DNA from: Enorma phocaeensis
Lineage (GTDB): Bacteria; Actinomycetota; Coriobacteriia; Coriobacteriales; Coriobacteriaceae
Length of the DNA stretch: 64,000 bases
Assembly: GCF_900186505.1 (NCBI RefSeq)
Contig: NZ_LT891970.1
Location: forward strand, 935,099-999,098
Direction: 5' to 3'
Within the stretch, counting starts at the first letter, position 1; each line of letters opens with the position of its first letter. The notes below the pieces were generated by a model. That model was not told the DNA's origin. It saw only the letters and a list, made by a program, of their open reading frames with translations, and ran no database searches. Shown here piece after piece: positions 36,502 through 45,238 of the stretch. The position numbers and the translations under genes were made by a program.

Positions 36502-36829
36502 GGTACCGAATCATTAGGTTGCAACCCATCTGCGGAGCTTCATCGAGCGTCTTGGAGAGCGAACCGTGCGGATGGGTGCGGGCATCCTCTTCACCTGATG
36601 GCGCAGCCGAATCAACTATGCGCAAAAGCGTATGCGAAGTTATTCACGAACAGCGTAAAGTCTGATGTGAATGTATCAAAACGGTAAACAGCCTGCGGAG
36701 CTATGCAGATTGAGAGTATGATGCAACAGTGCGCGGAACTTTCTCGCATTAAGTTGCAAGGGGGAGGGGAATGGGTCCCCTCCGGTTGCGCGTACGGAAG
36801 GGGTTTGAAACAACAAGGAAGGAACAGCC

Positions 36830-37756
36830 ATGGGAACCATTTCGTATGACTCGCAGGACGAGCCTGCGCTATATTCGCGGCGCAGGATACTGAGGCTATC
36901 CGGCCTCATGGTAGGTTTGGGAGGCATGGCCGTACTTCCGGGTTGCGGCCCCGCGGCACCCGATGCACGCGTGGGCATGGCCCCGACCGGCTCCGACTCC
37001 GCTGGATCGGCGGGGGTGCTCGGCGACGGCATCACGTTGCGCGTGGGTATGGAAGCGGCGTACGCGCCCTTCAACTGGCAGACCACCGAATCCTCGGAAT
37101 TCACCATCCCTATCGAGAACGTTTCCGGAGCTTATGCCGACGGTTATGACGTCCAGGTCGCTAAGGTCATCGCCGAGGCGCTCGATATGGAGCCCGTGGC
37201 GGTCAAGCTCGATTTTTCGGGTTTGATCGACGCCCTCAACAACGGCCAGATCGATATCGTGTGCGCCGGCATGTCGGCTACTCCGGAGCGCGAGCAGTCG
37301 GCGGATTTCTCCGATTCGTATCTCGACGACAACATCGTGCTCATCGTTCGCGATGACTCTCCCTATGTGGGGGCGACCACGTTCGCCGATCTCGAGGGTG
37401 CGTATATCCTGGGGCAGGTGTCGACGCTCTATGACGACGTGATCGATCAGATTCCCGGGTGCGTGCATATGACGCCGGCGGACACGCTGCCGTTGGTGGT
37501 CGAGAATCTCGCAAGTGGTTCGTGCGACGCAATCACCTACTCAGAACTCAGCGTGCCAAAGCTTATCGAGATGTATCCGAATTTCGTCGAGCTACAGCTT
37601 ACCGGCCAGTTCGACGGATCTCCTATGCCCGCCAATGCGGCCATCGCCAAGGGCCAGGAGGATATTTTGGATCGCATCAACGACGCCATTGCATCCATCT
37701 CGGATGATGAGCGCCAGGAGCTGTGGACGGCGTGTACGGATCGCCAGCCCGCCTAA
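36830..37756 (+). CDS. amino acid ABC transporter substrate-binding lipoprotein
   Basis: This 308-residue extracytoplasmic receptor of the polar amino acid family feeds the permease and ATPase genes that follow. The N-terminus has a twin-arginine-like motif SRRRILRLSG, a hydrophobic stretch and the lipobox LPGC (about residues 36-39), so it is probably a Tat-exported lipoprotein. The solute-binding fold is recognised from LRVGMEAAYAPFNW, GYDVQVAKVIAEAL, FSGLIDALNNGQIDIVCAGM and TPEREQSADFSDSY. GAAGGAA precedes the ATG. The amino acid bound is unknown. Confidence 0.92.
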   Translation: MGTISYDSQDEPALYSRRRILRLSGLMVGLGGMAVLPGCGPAAPDARVGMAPTGSDSAGSAGVLGDGITLRVGMEAAYAPFNWQTTESSEFTIPIENVSGAYADGYDVQVAKVIAEALDMEPVAVKLDFSGLIDALNNGQIDIVCAGMSATPEREQSADFSDSYLDDNIVLIVRDDSPYVGATTFADLEGAYILGQVSTLYDDVIDQIPGCVHMTPADTLPLVVENLASGSCDAITYSELSVPKLIEMYPNFVELQLTGQFDGSPMPANAAIAKGQEDILDRINDAIASISDDERQELWTACTDRQPA

Positions 37757-37812
37757 GCCCCGCTGTCTTGTGGTTCGCGATTCCGATCCCTATATATTAG
37801 TAAGGTGATTCT

Positions 37813-39027
37813 ATGGACGCACATGCTATCCCCAGGCGAAACCGCTTGGTTGCCTTCGTATTAGACGATCACCGCTACGTGCTTCTGGGTACGAGCGTCG
37901 TCGCGTGTTTGGGGATGCTGCTCTCAAGCAGCCCCCGCCCATGGTTTAGTTTCATGTACTACGCCTACCCAGTCGAAGTGGTCATGTACTACCTGCTCTT
38001 TGCCTGGGTTTGCGTGAGCGTTGCTGCGCTCATCTCGAAAGCGATGCTGAGGGAGCGCTATGCCCAGGCGTCGCCGTTCACCCGCCCGCCGGTGAAGAGC
38101 GCCTTGCGCTGCACCTCCTATCTCATGTGGGCGATCACGGCGGTTCTCATCGTCGACCGCGTGGTGATGGGTCTCGCTTCGGCGTGGGCGGTCGCCACTT
38201 CGGTGCAAAGCCGTCCCGAGGATGCGCTCCAAAGCATCCTGTACATGCTCTGGCACGGTCGCGACATGTTCATCACGGGCATCATGACGACGATTGAGCT
38301 CGCCGTGCTCGGCACGGTCATCGCGTTCTTCCTCGCGTTGCTGCTCGTGTTCTGCCGCATTCAAACCATCGATCGTCCCGATAACGACCTCGTCCGCTTC
38401 CTGAAGGTCGTGGGGGCCTGGTTCGCCAAGGTATACAGCACGGTGATTCGTGGCACCCCGATGATGGTGCAGGCCGGCATCATCTACTACGGTGTGATCG
38501 GCATTCTGCGCGGCTCGGGTATGGGAACGACCGAGATCAACGCCCTGTGGTCTGCCTTCACAGCTGGCCTTGTGACCATCTCGATCAATTCGACCGCCTA
38601 TATGATGGAGGTGCTGCGCGGCGGCATCGAGTCGGTCGACATCGGTCAGACCGAGGCGGCTCGATCGCTCGGCCTTTCTCAGTGGCAGGCGATGCGCAAG
38701 GTCGTGTTCCCGCAGGGCATCAAGTTCGCGATACCCGGCCTCTCCAACGAGCTTGTCATCAACATCAAGGACTCCTCGGTGCTCTCGGTCATCGGTACGT
38801 TCGACCTCATGTTCGCCACGAATACCGTTGCCGGCATCTACTGGCAGCAGCTGCAGGCCAACATGATCGCCGCGGTGGCGTACCTGATCCTCACCATGGT
38901 CGCGACATGGCTGCTCAACAAGTTGTCGCGCCGCTTAGGAGGTCGCGGCGCCGGGGTGACCGGCATGTCTGATTCCACGGTGAACGCCGAGGCCGCCACC
39001 GCGGCCGCCGATCAGATGGGGGCATAG
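37813..39027 (+). CDS. amino acid ABC transporter permease
   Basis: The 404-residue HisM/GlnP-type permease has the conserved core in its C-terminal two thirds: MTTIELAVLGTVIAF, STVIRGTPMMVQ and the ATPase-contact EAA loop EAARSLGLSQWQAMRKVVFP. The first ~145 residues add three or four extra hydrophobic helices (for example LLGTSVVACLGMLLS and VVMYYLLFAWVCVSVAALI) not found in ~220-residue permeases. It lies 56 bp after the binding protein and 3 bp before the ATPase gene, so the three form one operon. Confidence 0.92.
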   Translation: MDAHAIPRRNRLVAFVLDDHRYVLLGTSVVACLGMLLSSSPRPWFSFMYYAYPVEVVMYYLLFAWVCVSVAALISKAMLRERYAQASPFTRPPVKSALRCTSYLMWAITAVLIVDRVVMGLASAWAVATSVQSRPEDALQSILYMLWHGRDMFITGIMTTIELAVLGTVIAFFLALLLVFCRIQTIDRPDNDLVRFLKVVGAWFAKVYSTVIRGTPMMVQAGIIYYGVIGILRGSGMGTTEINALWSAFTAGLVTISINSTAYMMEVLRGGIESVDIGQTEAARSLGLSQWQAMRKVVFPQGIKFAIPGLSNELVINIKDSSVLSVIGTFDLMFATNTVAGIYWQQLQANMIAAVAYLILTMVATWLLNKLSRRLGGRGAGVTGMSDSTVNAEAATAAADQMGA

Positions 39028-39030
39028 ACC

Positions 39031-39783
39031 ATGACCGATACGCTTAACGAGCCCATGGTGCGCATCGAGGGCTTGCGCAAATCGTTTGGAAGTCACGAGG
39101 TGCTCCGCAACATAGACCTTACGGTCATGCCCGGCCAGGTGGTTACCATCATCGGTGCGAGCGGTTCGGGCAAGTCGACCCTGCTGCGCTGCATCAATCT
39201 GCTCGAGACGCCCGATGCCGGGCATGTGTGGTTCCATGGCAAGGACCTCGCGGCCGAGCATGTGGATGTCAACCGCCTGCGAGAGAGCATCGGCATGGTG
39301 TTCCAGGGATTCAACCTGTTCAACAACATGAACGTGCTCGATAACTGCACGCTCGCCCCGGTCACCCTCAAGAAGATGAACAAGCAGGAGGCCGAGCGAA
39401 CCGCGCTTGCGCATCTCGAATCCGTGGGGATGGGAGAGTTCGCGCATGCCCATGTGAGCACGCTCTCGGGCGGGCAGAAGCAGCGCGTCGCCATCGCACG
39501 CGCGCTGTGCATGAATCCTGACCTCATGCTGTTCGACGAGCCTACCAGCGCGCTCGATCCCGAAATCGTGGGTGAGGTACTCGAGGTGATGCGCGCGCTG
39601 GCGCGTGAAGGGATGACCATGGTCGTGGTGACGCACGAGATGGCGTTCGCGAAGAGCGTTTCGGACGAGGTCGTCTTCATGGACGAGGGGATCATCGCCG
39701 AGAAGGGCTCCCCGCAAAAGATATTCACCGCGCCCGAGCATGCGCGCACGCGGGAGTTCCTCGCACGGTATCTGGACGATTAG
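39031..39783 (+). CDS. amino acid ABC transporter ATP-binding protein
   Basis: This 250-residue GlnQ/HisP-type ATPase powers the importer encoded just upstream. Walker A is [16 protein letters not shown], the Q-loop is [12 protein letters not shown], the signature is [15 protein letters not shown], Walker B is [14 protein letters not shown] and the H-loop is VVVTHEM. Length and motifs are complete. It is the last gene of the operon; a GC-rich hairpin follows. Confidence 0.95.
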   Translation: MTDTLNEPMVRIEGLRKSFGSHEVLRNIDLTVMPGQVVTIIGASGSGKSTLLRCINLLETPDAGHVWFHGKDLAAEHVDVNRLRESIGMVFQGFNLFNNMNVLDNCTLAPVTLKKMNKQEAERTALAHLESVGMGEFAHAHVSTLSGGQKQRVAIARALCMNPDLMLFDEPTSALDPEIVGEVLEVMRALAREGMTMVVVTHEMAFAKSVSDEVVFMDEGIIAEKGSPQKIFTAPEHARTREFLARYLDD

Positions 39784-39791
39784 AGGTCGGC

Positions 39792-39831
39792 GCCGCCGGC
39801 AGGGCGATCTGCTATCCGTTCTGCTGGCGGC
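39792..39831 (+). terminator. weak terminator-like hairpin after the amino acid ABC operon
   Basis: GCCGCCGGCAG (39792-39802) pairs with CTGCTGGCGGC (39821-39831) with one mismatch around an 18-nt loop. There is no T tract, so a role as a true terminator is doubtful. Confidence 0.3.
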
Positions 39832-39930
39832 TCCGGTCACCGAGCTTTAGCACGGCATCGAGACGTGGAGGGGTACGATGGAACAAGCGGGCGCGCAGCC
39901 CGCTCTCGCCACGCGTTCTAAGGAGTCCGC

Positions 39931-40815
39931 ATGCCTAACACGACCATTTCCACCGAGGGCCTCGTTGCCGTCATCGATCATTTCGGCGCCCAGCTCACGA
40001 GCCTTAAGAAGGATGGAAACGAGTATCTTTGGCAGGCGGATCCGCGCTGGTGGGCAAAGCACGCCCCGATTCTCTTCCCGATCGTCGGATCCCTGCGTGA
40101 TGGCAAGGCGATGTCCTCCCAAGGACCGATCACGCTCGGGCGTCACGGCCTCGCCCGTGATTACGAGCACGCGGTGGTCGAGCATACAGACAGCAAAGTC
40201 GTCTTCGAGCTCGTCGACTCGGAGGCGACCCGAGCCGCCTACCCGTACGCGTTCAAGCTCAACATGACCTATGAGCTCACAGGCCCTGCGAGCCTTACGC
40301 AGACGTTCAGGGTGGAGAATACCGGCGACGTGGTGCTGCCGTTTTCCGTGGGCGGGCATCCTGCGTTCAACGTTCCGGCACCAGGGACTGAGCACGAGCG
40401 CTTCTCCGACTACGAGCTTGCTTTCACGCGCCGTTGGACCTGCGACACGCCGGTCATCGCCCCGGGCGGGCTCAATACGTACTCCACGGTGAAGCGCATC
40501 GTGGACGATGCGGATACCATGGCGCTCACCCACGAGTTCTTCGATGAGGACTCCGTCATGCTCACCGATGTCCCCGATGGCACGCTCACGCTGCGCAGCC
40601 GCGTCTCCGGCCACGGCGTGAAGATCGATTTCGCCGACTTCCGCTACATCGGCATCTGGTCGGCTCTTGGCGACGCGCAGTTCGTGGCGCTCGAGCCGTG
40701 GACGGGCTTCTCGACCCTCGACACCGAGGACGACGTTTTCGAGCACAAGTGCGACATCACGCTGCTCGATCCCGGTGCGGTGGACGAGCGCTCCTTCACG
40801 GTGACGCTACTGTAG
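39931..40815 (+). CDS. aldose 1-epimerase family protein (LacX-like)
   Basis: This 294-residue galactose-mutarotase-fold protein probably interconverts sugar anomers. Family features include WAKHAPILFPIVGSLRDG, the likely catalytic His in LGRHGLARD, SVGGHPAFNVP with the second His, and the C-terminal ALEPWTGFSTLD with the likely catalytic Glu. The sequence groups with LacX-like epimerases rather than GalM. AAGGAG precedes the ATG. It appears monocistronic; the substrate is not given by context. Confidence 0.88.
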   Translation: MPNTTISTEGLVAVIDHFGAQLTSLKKDGNEYLWQADPRWWAKHAPILFPIVGSLRDGKAMSSQGPITLGRHGLARDYEHAVVEHTDSKVVFELVDSEATRAAYPYAFKLNMTYELTGPASLTQTFRVENTGDVVLPFSVGGHPAFNVPAPGTEHERFSDYELAFTRRWTCDTPVIAPGGLNTYSTVKRIVDDADTMALTHEFFDEDSVMLTDVPDGTLTLRSRVSGHGVKIDFADFRYIGIWSALGDAQFVALEPWTGFSTLDTEDDVFEHKCDITLLDPGAVDERSFTVTLL

Positions 40816-40911
40816 GGCTGCTGGCTTCGGGTCTGATTCCCGGGCGCTGCCCGCCGGGGCGCTCAGCGCGGCGCCGGTCGATCGAATGACGCCGGTGCCG
40901 GCCGCGTGCGG

Positions 40912-41418
40912 TTACGCCAGCTGCTCGAGTAGCGCCTCGCACCCGGCAAGCACATCGCGGTAGGTGGCGGTGAAGTCTCCCGTGTACCACGGGTCGGCAA
41001 CGTCGCGCACGCGACCGGCGCGGTCCCGCGGCGCTGGGCTCGCATCGCCATCCGCCACGAACGAGAGAAGCTTTTGCACACGGGCGCCGCCATCAAGGTG
41101 CCACGCGGGACTGCGGCTCAAGATCCGCTCAAGGTCTTCCATGTTCTCATCGTCCATGCCGACGATCAGATCCCAATCCCCATACTCTGCCGCCGTGATC
41201 TGTCTCGCACGATGGGGTGCAATTGGGACGCCGCGCCGCTTGAGCTCAGTGACGGTACCGTGGTGGGGCGTGCAGCCGAGCGCCTCGCGCGTGGTGGCCG
41301 CCGAGTCGATTATGAAATCGGCATCGCGCCCGGCGCGGCGGACGAGCTCGGTCATGAGGGACTGCGCCATCGTGGAGCGGCAGATGTTGCCGTGGCAGAC
41401 GAAGAGGATGCGGAACAT
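40912..41418 (-). CDS. low-molecular-weight protein tyrosine phosphatase
   Basis: The 168-residue enzyme carries the N-terminal active-site loop VCHGNICRS with nucleophile Cys8 and Arg14, and the general acid Asp in DPWYTGDF near the C-terminus. These define the LMW-PTP family, which is cytoplasmic and often regulates bacterial tyrosine kinases or polysaccharide export. No such kinase gene is nearby. The ATG places Cys8 at the canonical distance; longer in-frame N-termini are rejected. It is divergent from prfA. Confidence 0.93.
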   Translation of the reverse strand: MFRILFVCHGNICRSTMAQSLMTELVRRAGRDADFIIDSAATTREALGCTPHHGTVTELKRRGVPIAPHRARQITAAEYGDWDLIVGMDDENMEDLERILSRSPAWHLDGGARVQKLLSFVADGDASPAPRDRAGRVRDVADPWYTGDFTATYRDVLAGCEALLEQLA

Positions 41419-41785
41419 ACTATCCAATTCTCTCGATATGCATGGTGCTTCTGGTGCGTGGCAGGGCTCTATCTTACTCGTCTTCGTTCGGTTTTGCCCA
41501 AATCGTGTCCGCGCTGCCACACGCCCTGGCCGTCCGTCCCGTCCGTTCGCTGGGGTACCTGGAGAATCTGCGGGGAACGTGTGGGGACAAGCCTCGGGGC
41601 GCTCCCAGCGCTTGCCTCGCGACGGCTCGTGGGTATTATGAATGGTCGAGAGAAAGGACGCGCATGTATACTAGGTTCGATATGCTCTAGCTGGGCTTCA
41701 CCCCGCCTACCGGCTTGACGCCCAAGCGTCGCCGGCCATCTCCGTGTCGAACCGGGCCCCGTGCCCAAACCTAGAAGGATTGAAC
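41419..41785. other. divergent intergenic region before prfA
   Basis: No gene is seen. A possible -10 box for prfA (TATACT, 41667-41672) has only a weak -35. A bulged hairpin lies in the presumed leader at 41710-41735. The middle is GC-rich without recognised sites. Confidence 0.4.
41710..41735 (+). promoter_or_regulatory. hairpin in the presumed prfA leader
   Basis: CCGGC-TT-GACGC pairs with GCGTC-GCCGG around a CCAA loop, with a 2-nt bulge. It lacks a T tail and lies 50 bp before the prfA start. Function is unknown and it may be incidental. Confidence 0.25.
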
Positions 41786-42853
41786 ATGCGCGATAAGCTT
41801 GAGAAACTCATTGCTGCCTACGAGGAGCTCGAGAAGAAGCTCTCCGACCCGTCCGTGGCCTCCGATATCAAGGAGTTCACGCGTCTCAATAAGGAATACG
41901 CCCACCAGTCCGAGCTCATCGCGAAGGCTCGCGAGTACCTCGGCGCCCTCGATGACATCGAGGCCGCCAAGGAGATGCTGCGCGAGACCTCCGATGCGGA
42001 CGAGAAGGAGCTGCTGCAGGCCGATATCTCCGAGAACGAGGATAAGCTCCCCGCTCTCGAGGAGGAGATCAAGTTCCTGCTCATCCCCGGCGATCCCATG
42101 GACGAGAAGAACACCATCGTCGAGATCCGCTCCGCGGCGGGCGGCGACGAGGCAGCGATCTTCGCGGGCGACCTTTTCAAGATGTACCAGCGCTTCATCG
42201 AGTCCAAGGGCTGGAAGATGGAGGTCCTCGACTCCAGCCCGAGCGACGCCGGCGGGTTCAAGTCCATCGAGTTCAAGGTCTCGGGCGATAAGGTCTACTC
42301 CGTCATGAAGTACGAGAGCGGCGTGCACCGCGTGCAGCGCGTTCCCAAGACCGAGAGCCAGGGCCGCATCCAGACCTCGACGGCCACCGTGGCGGTGCTC
42401 CCCGAGGCCGACGAGATCGATATCCACATCGAGCAGTCCGACCTGCGCATCGACACCTACTGCGCGTCCGGCCCCGGCGGCCAGTGCGTGAACACCACGT
42501 ACTCCGCCGTGCGCATCACGCACCTGCCCACGAACACCGTGGTGCAGTCGCAGGAGCAGCGCTCCCAGATCCAGAACCGCGAGGTCTGCATGCAGATGCT
42601 CCGCGCCCGTCTGTACGAGATGGAGCTCGAGAAGCAGCAGGCCGAGCTGGGCGCCGAGCGCCAGAGCCAGATCGGTCACGGCAACCGTTCGGAGAAGATC
42701 CGAACCTACAACCAGCCGCAGGACCGCGTGACCGACCACCGCATCGGGTTCAACTCCACCTACAACGGCGTCCTGCTGGGCGATCAGCTCGCCACGGTCA
42801 TCGATGCGCTTGCCGCCGCCGACCGTGCGGAGAAGCTCGCCCAAGCGGTGTAA
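41786..42853 (+). CDS. prfA: peptide chain release factor 1
   Basis: RF1 recognises UAA and UAG and triggers peptide release. The 355-residue protein has the PxT-type codon-reading motif (PKT in QRVPKTESQGRIQTS) and the catalytic GGQ at residues 231-233 (SGPGGQCVNTTYSAVR). The Gln is the target of the methyltransferase encoded by prmC downstream. AGAAGGA precedes the ATG. prfA-prmC-sua5 order upstream of the atp genes is conserved in actinobacteria. Confidence 0.96.
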   Translation: MRDKLEKLIAAYEELEKKLSDPSVASDIKEFTRLNKEYAHQSELIAKAREYLGALDDIEAAKEMLRETSDADEKELLQADISENEDKLPALEEEIKFLLIPGDPMDEKNTIVEIRSAAGGDEAAIFAGDLFKMYQRFIESKGWKMEVLDSSPSDAGGFKSIEFKVSGDKVYSVMKYESGVHRVQRVPKTESQGRIQTSTATVAVLPEADEIDIHIEQSDLRIDTYCASGPGGQCVNTTYSAVRITHLPTNTVVQSQEQRSQIQNREVCMQMLRARLYEMELEKQQAELGAERQSQIGHGNRSEKIRTYNQPQDRVTDHRIGFNSTYNGVLLGDQLATVIDALAAADRAEKLAQAV

Positions 42854-43167
42854 GCCACCGGCTAAAGCCGCCGACTATACGGGTTGCCGCTCGTTTGCGG
42901 GCGCAGCTGGAATCGCCCTTGATCAACGTCCGGCTTGCCGGAAAGTGTGCGGTTTTTCCGTTGGCGGGAGAGCCGCGGCTGCTTGCGTGCGCACCGTGCG
43001 CGCGCATCCGGAAGCCGGAAGCTGCGCCGGCATGTTTGCTGGAAGAGCTTCGTTGGACGGCTGTGAGATTCCGGTCAGCTCGCGCGCGCGAACTGTTGGA
43101 CGGCCATGAGACCATGGGGGCACGGTAAGCATGCCCTTATGCGGGCTTGGCCAAGAAGGGGACGGAC
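42854..43167. other. 314-bp gap between prfA and prmC
   Basis: GC-rich sequence with no credible gene. Short complementary segments occur, but there is no clear terminator or promoter. prfA and prmC could still be co-transcribed through it. Confidence 0.4.
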
Positions 43168-44313
43168 ATGGCTGACGAGACTTGGACAATCAGGCGATGC
43201 GTCGATTGGACCGTCGAGTATCTGGCAGGTAGGGGGATGGAGCACCCTCGCGTATCGGCGGAATGGCTTATGGGCGCCGCAACCGGGTACGACCGCGTGG
43301 ATATCTACTCAAACTACGACCAGCCGCTTTCTCCTGAAGAGCTCGCGTTCATGCACGACGCCGTCGTACGCCGCGCGAAAGGAGAGCCGCTGCAGTACAT
43401 CGTCGGCGAGGCTCCGTTCAGGTCGCTCACCGTCGCGTGCGAGCCGGGCGTGCTCATACCGCGCCCCGAGACCGAGATGCTGGTGGAGTTGGTGCTGGAT
43501 CGGTTGGGCAAGACGATTCCGGGTATGGAGAAGCCAGAGCGCAAGCGCGTCGAGCTGCCCTGGAACGCCGAGGTCCAGCGCATTGCCGATGCCGAACGGG
43601 CGGCAGCGGAAGCCGAGCGCTCCGCTCGCGCGACGTCGGAAGGCGGCGATCCTATCGAAGCGGCTGCGTCGGAATCTTGTCCAAGTGAGACTGCCTCTAC
43701 GGTAGGCGCTTCTGCTGAGGAAGGCCGCGTCGAGTCCGGGGTGCCAACGGAGGACCCCGCTACCACCGTCTCGTTGCCGGCTGTGCGAATCCTAGAGGTC
43801 GGATGCGGCACCGGGTGCATCTCGCTCTCGCTTGCCACCGAGCGCCCGGGGCGTGTCCGCTGCGTCGCTACCGATATCAGCGAGCGCGCGGTTTCCCTTG
43901 CCGAGCGAAACCGCGCCGCATGCGGTGTCGATGCCGCGACGGTCGACATCAGGCTCGGCGATCTGGTTTCGCCGGTGAGTCCGGATGAAGAGGGCTCCTT
44001 CGACGCGCTGGTATCGAACCCGCCCTATATCCCTTCGGCGGTGATGGCAACGCTGCCCGCAGAGGTGGGCATGCACGAGCCGCATCTGGCCCTCGATGGC
44101 GGCGAGGACGGGCTCGACGTGTTCAGGCGGCTGCTCGACGTCGCTCCAAGGATGCTCAAGCCGGGCGGTCTGTTCGCCTGCGAGTTGTTCGAGGACGCCC
44201 TCAACGCGGCGGCATCGCTCTGCCGACATGCTGGTATGGACCATATTGAGATCATGCCCGATCTGACGGGCCGCTCTCGCTTCGTGCTCGCTCGCATCCC
44301 GCAGCACCTCTAG
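43168..44313 (+). CDS. prmC: release factor glutamine N5-methyltransferase with internal insertion
   Basis: PrmC methylates the Gln of the GGQ motif of release factors. The N-terminal helical domain ends at GEPLQYIVGEAPF and GVLIPRPETEMLVE. The SAM-binding motif ILEVGCGTGCISL and the catalytic SNPPYIPSAV are intact. Between them lies about 80 extra residues (roughly residues 125-205) rich in Ala, Glu, Ser and Thr, predicted disordered; the total is 381 residues against about 280 in most bacteria. The AAGGGG before the ATG supports this start. Confidence 0.92.
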   Translation: MADETWTIRRCVDWTVEYLAGRGMEHPRVSAEWLMGAATGYDRVDIYSNYDQPLSPEELAFMHDAVVRRAKGEPLQYIVGEAPFRSLTVACEPGVLIPRPETEMLVELVLDRLGKTIPGMEKPERKRVELPWNAEVQRIADAERAAAEAERSARATSEGGDPIEAAASESCPSETASTVGASAEEGRVESGVPTEDPATTVSLPAVRILEVGCGTGCISLSLATERPGRVRCVATDISERAVSLAERNRAACGVDAATVDIRLGDLVSPVSPDEEGSFDALVSNPPYIPSAVMATLPAEVGMHEPHLALDGGEDGLDVFRRLLDVAPRMLKPGGLFACELFEDALNAAASLCRHAGMDHIEIMPDLTGRSRFVLARIPQHL

Positions 44314-44472
44314 CCTGCCATCACGTTTCCGTCACACAACCTTCCTTCCACCGGGGACATTTCCCCGTCTGCGACGTCGCAGCATGGTGTGGAGGGAATT
44401 TCGCGCGCAGCGTGAGAGAATACTTCGGACGTTTAGATGAAGGGGAATCGCGGAAGGGGCAAGCGGCGCGCA

Positions 44473-45225
44473 ATGCAGACGGTTTATCGCATAGGGGAGG
44501 GCGATCCCCACGGACTTGCCGTGCGCGAAGTCGCACGCGAGCTATCCGCAGGAGGCCTTGCTCTCATCCCTACCGAGACCGTCTATGGGCTCGCGGTAGC
44601 CGTTGCTCCTCTGCTTGACGGGTCTCTCCCGATCGATTCAGCGCCGGATGCCCCGCTCGTCAACGGTGCCGAGGTTCCCGTTTCGGATACGGGCTACCGG
44701 CGCATATTCAAGGTCAAGCAACGAGACCTTACCCAGACCGTGCCGTGGCTCGTCGCCGACGCCGCCGCGCTCGACGCCTACGGACATGATATCGATCCTG
44801 CGACTCGCGCGCTCGCCGAGGCGTTCTGGCCCGGTGCGCTCACCCTGATCGTGCGCGCTCGGTCCACGGTTCCCGCATATTTGCAAGCGCCGGACGGCAC
44901 CGTTGCGCTCAGGGCGTCGGCTTCCCCGGTGGTGCAGGCCCTGGTGCGGCAGCTAGGCTGCCCGCTTGCCTGCACGAGCGCGAACACCCATGGCTTTCCA
45001 GCGCCCGCGTCTTTCGCCGACGTCGAGCAGACCGTCCTCGACGGCGTCGACATCTCCATCGACGGGGGCATGACGCCGTGCCGCGATGCGTCGACGATCG
45101 TCTCATGTGTAGACGGCGCCTTCACGGTCATCCGCTGCGGGGCACTACCGATTGAAGACCTGGAGCGCGTCGCGCTCGCCGCCGGTGCATGCCGCGCGGA
45201 CGCGACGGACCCGGGAGCAAGATAG
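44473..45225 (+). CDS. L-threonylcarbamoyladenylate synthase (Sua5/YciO/YrdC family)
   Basis: This enzyme makes threonylcarbamoyl-AMP for the t6A37 tRNA modification. The YrdC domain is recognised from GGLALIPTETVYGLAV, FWPGALTLIVRA, VALRASASPVVQAL and the CTSANTHGFPAP segment. About 25 residues are inserted after TVYGLAV, before the RIFKVKQR substrate loop. An alternative ATG 36 bp upstream is possible; neither has an ideal ribosome binding site. It follows prmC, as expected for the actinobacterial block, and lies 13 bp before glpK. Confidence 0.87.
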   Translation: MQTVYRIGEGDPHGLAVREVARELSAGGLALIPTETVYGLAVAVAPLLDGSLPIDSAPDAPLVNGAEVPVSDTGYRRIFKVKQRDLTQTVPWLVADAAALDAYGHDIDPATRALAEAFWPGALTLIVRARSTVPAYLQAPDGTVALRASASPVVQALVRQLGCPLACTSANTHGFPAPASFADVEQTVLDGVDISIDGGMTPCRDASTIVSCVDGAFTVIRCGALPIEDLERVALAAGACRADATDPGAR

Positions 45226-45238
45226 AAAGCGGGAAACG

